Shown here piece after piece: positions 7,828-9,373 of a stretch of 9,373 nucleotides of DNA. The DNA is from Fimenecus sp963624605 (GTDB lineage: Bacteria > Bacillota > Clostridia > Oscillospirales > Acutalibacteraceae): NCBI GenBank assembly GCA_963624605.1, contig CAVFQD010000068.1, positions 1 to 9,373 on the forward strand. The letters run 5' to 3'. Under the pieces are notes generated by a model that was not told the DNA's origin, ran no database searches, and saw nothing but the letters and a program-made list of their open reading frames with translations. Each line of letters begins with the position of its first letter. Positions within the stretch are counted from its first letter, which is position 1. A program made the translations under genes and the position numbers.

Positions 7828-8790
7828 ATGAAAACAATAGGTGTTTTAACAAGCGGCGGCGACGCACCCGGTATGAACGCTGCAGTCAGAGCTGTTGTTC
7901 GCTCGGGCTGTGAAAACGGTATGCGCGTTATGGGTATCCGCAGAGGTTATAACGGACTTATGTACGGGGATATGTATGAGATGAATCTCCGTTCTGTTTC
8001 AAATATAATAAATCGCGGAGGTACAATTCTTTATTCCGCGAGGAGCCCCGAATTCAAGACCGAAGAGGGTATGCAAAAGGCGATTGATACCTGTAAGGAG
8101 CTCGGTATGGAGGGCGTTGTTGTCATCGGCGGAGACGGTTCCTTCAGAGGCGCAAGAGACCTTTCACTCAGAGGAATTCCGTGCGTAGGTATTCCCGGCA
8201 CCATCGACAACGATATTGCCTGCTGCGACTACACAATCGGCTATGATACCGCAATGAATACCGTTATGGAAATGGTTGACCGTCTGCGTGATACCACTGA
8301 GTCTCACGACCGTTGCTCGGTTGTCGAGGTAATGGGCAGGCGTGCGGGATACATAGCTCTCAATGCGGGTATTGCCTGCGGCGCTACCACAATCCTTATT
8401 CCCGAGGTTGATTTCGACTTTGAGCGCGATGTTATCGAAAGAATGAGAAGAACCCAGAAAGCGGGCAAGAGACATTTCATTATCGTTGTTGCCGAGGGCA
8501 TCGGCGGCGTTTCCGAAATGGCTAAGAAGATTGAGGAAATCACGGGTATCGAAAGCCGTGCGACAATCCTCGGTCATGTACAGCGCGGCGGTTCTCCCAC
8601 AGTTCGTGACAGAGTTGTCGGCAGCCAGATGGGTTACAGAGCGGTTGAGCTTCTTAAAGAGGGCATAGGCAACCGTGTTGTCGCTATGCAGAAGGACGAG
8701 ATTGTCGATTATGACATCTTCGAGGCTTTGAATATGAAAAAGTCAATTGACCTCAACCTTTATAAGCTCGCTCACGAAATTTCAATCTGA
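7828..8790 (+). CDS. pfkA: ATP-dependent 6-phosphofructokinase
   Basis: Cytosolic homotetrameric glycolytic enzyme phosphorylating fructose 6-phosphate to fructose 1,6-bisphosphate with ATP. With the start at 7828 the product has 320 residues, the standard length for short bacterial PfkA. Landmarks are SGGDAPGMN (9-17), GGDGS (101-105), PGTIDND (123-129) with catalytic Asp127, Arg162, MGR (169-171), Glu223, Arg244, His250 and Arg253. Gly104 and Gly124 mark the ATP-dependent type, since pyrophosphate-dependent enzymes normally carry Asp and Lys there. Arg21 and Arg25 of the effector site are kept, but residue 54 is Leu and residue 187 is Thr, where the E. coli enzyme has Arg and Glu; regulation by ADP or phosphoenolpyruvate may differ. 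A promoter candidate precedes it. The dnaE-pfkA neighbourhood recurs in Firmicutes. Its TGA stop shares its A with the ATG of the following kinase gene. Confidence 0.97.
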   Translation: MKTIGVLTSGGDAPGMNAAVRAVVRSGCENGMRVMGIRRGYNGLMYGDMYEMNLRSVSNIINRGGTILYSARSPEFKTEEGMQKAIDTCKELGMEGVVVIGGDGSFRGARDLSLRGIPCVGIPGTIDNDIACCDYTIGYDTAMNTVMEMVDRLRDTTESHDRCSVVEVMGRRAGYIALNAGIACGATTILIPEVDFDFERDVIERMRRTQKAGKRHFIIVVAEGIGGVSEMAKKIEEITGIESRATILGHVQRGGSPTVRDRVVGSQMGYRAVELLKEGIGNRVVAMQKDEIVDYDIFEALNMKKSIDLNLYKLAHEISI

Positions 8791-9290
8791 TGAAAAACAT
8801 TGTTTTAATCGGTATGCCGGCTTCGGGCAAAAGCACCGTAGGCGTTATTCTCGCAAAAACTCTCGGTATCGGCTTTGTGGATACGGACCTTGTCATACAG
8901 CAGCGTGAGGGCAGACTTTTGCAGGATATAATAGATAAGGACGGGCTTAAAGCCTTCCTTGAAATCGAAGAAAACGCATTGCTTTCTTTGGACTGTGAAA
9001 ACAGTGTTATTTCAACGGGCGGCAGTGCCGTGTTCGGCGAAAAAGCTATGGAAAAGCTCAAAAAGAACGCTGTTACGGTGTTTATTGACGTTTCTCCGAG
9101 CGTGCTTGAAAAGAGGCTTTCAAACATAACCACTCGTGGAATAGCCGCAAAGCAGGGCGAGAGCGTTGAGGATATTTTGAGGGAAAGACTTCCGCTTTAC
9201 AAAAAATATGCCGATTTTACAATTTCAACGGAAAACGAAAACGTTGAAATCTCGGTTGAAAAAATTGTTTCATTATTAAAAATTAAATAA
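8790..9290 (+). CDS. Shikimate kinase-like P-loop kinase
   Basis: A 166-residue P-loop NMP-kinase-fold protein closest to shikimate kinase (AroK/AroL), which phosphorylates shikimate at the 3-hydroxyl in the chorismate pathway. Visible are Walker A GMPASGKST (8-16), the DTD pair (Asp31, Asp33), STGGS (75-79) near the expected Gly-Gly-Gly turn, a lid around NITTRGIAAKQG (112-123) and ERLPLY (132-137) with Arg133 matching a shikimate-binding arginine. Two substrate-site features are off: Leu57 sits where family members carry the shikimate-contacting arginine of an FR-x-x-E motif, and the third glycine is Ser79. The lid arginine context (TTRG rather than R-P-L-L) is also unusual. I recall clostridial homologues annotated as shikimate kinase, so the label is usual but the substrate is unproven. 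The start overlaps the pfkA stop by one base (TGATG), and no Shine-Dalgarno sequence is visible, suggesting translation by re-initiation after pfkA. Confidence 0.75.
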   Translation: MKNIVLIGMPASGKSTVGVILAKTLGIGFVDTDLVIQQREGRLLQDIIDKDGLKAFLEIEENALLSLDCENSVISTGGSAVFGEKAMEKLKKNAVTVFIDVSPSVLEKRLSNITTRGIAAKQGESVEDILRERLPLYKKYADFTISTENENVEISVEKIVSLLKIK

Positions 9291-9373
9291 TTAACGAAAA
9301 AATTGAAACTAAAAAAGAACTTTTAGGAATTTGATTGTTCTATAAAAGGAAAAGTTATTTGTGGGATGTAAAC
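9291..9373. other. AT-rich non-coding end of window
   Basis: No gene is supportable here. The stretch is markedly AT-rich. A six-pair dyad CTAAAA (9309-9314) with TTTTAG (9321-9326) has no following T run, so it is not a convincing terminator. AGAAC (9316-9320) and GTTCT (9337-9341) form a second loose inverted repeat. AAAGGA (9345-9350) could be a Shine-Dalgarno sequence for a GTG at 9361, but too few codons remain to judge. Confidence 0.4.

Noticed and set aside
9361..9373. Possible GTG start of a further gene
   Set aside because: Only four codons remain in the window and the Shine-Dalgarno spacing is loose; it cannot be supported.
1..9373. Mobile elements, CRISPR repeats, tRNA or rRNA genes, phage or defence genes
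   Set aside because: Almost all of the window is accounted for by six intact housekeeping genes. No direct repeats with regular spacers, transposase motifs or structured RNA signatures were seen in the short gaps.

Overview
The window is a compact, all plus-strand stretch of a bacterial chromosome holding six complete housekeeping genes and almost no non-coding DNA. The proteins look like those of a low-to-mid GC Firmicute, most likely a gut-type member of the Clostridia. This is inferred from three things: the lon-engB pairing, the dnaE-pfkA pairing, and the clade-specific forms of the diaminopimelate decarboxylase and the shikimate-kinase-like protein, which I remember mainly from Clostridia. 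Base composition looks near balanced by eye; I did not compute it.

Layout. Positions 31-2439 encode the ATP-dependent protease Lon. It is followed after 13 bases by the ribosome-assembly GTPase EngB (2453-3046). EngB overlaps by four bases (ATGA) a PLP-dependent diaminopimelate decarboxylase (3043-4314). Twelve bases later begins the DNA polymerase III alpha subunit DnaE (4327-7743). These four genes look like one transcription unit, each with its own Shine-Dalgarno sequence. The only sizeable gap, 84 bases (7744-7827), carries a good sigma-A-type promoter candidate and weak dyads. It leads into 6-phosphofructokinase PfkA (start placed at 7828, end 8790), whose stop codon overlaps the start of a shikimate-kinase-like P-loop kinase (8790-9290). 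The last 83 bases are AT-rich and hold no gene I can support.

How the genes relate. The first unit combines protein quality control (Lon), 50S subunit maturation (EngB), the last step of lysine synthesis with control of the meso-DAP pool for peptidoglycan (LysA), and replication (DnaE). The second unit joins the committed step of glycolysis to a small kinase that may act in aromatic amino-acid synthesis. The grouping is one of growth-linked core functions rather than a single pathway.

I see no mobile element, CRISPR array, RNA gene, riboswitch, defence system or other evident undescribed system. The points most worth a second look are the altered substrate-site residues in the shikimate-kinase-like protein, the non-canonical motifs of the decarboxylase, the intact PHP metal site in DnaE, and the promoter/dyad arrangement ahead of pfkA.
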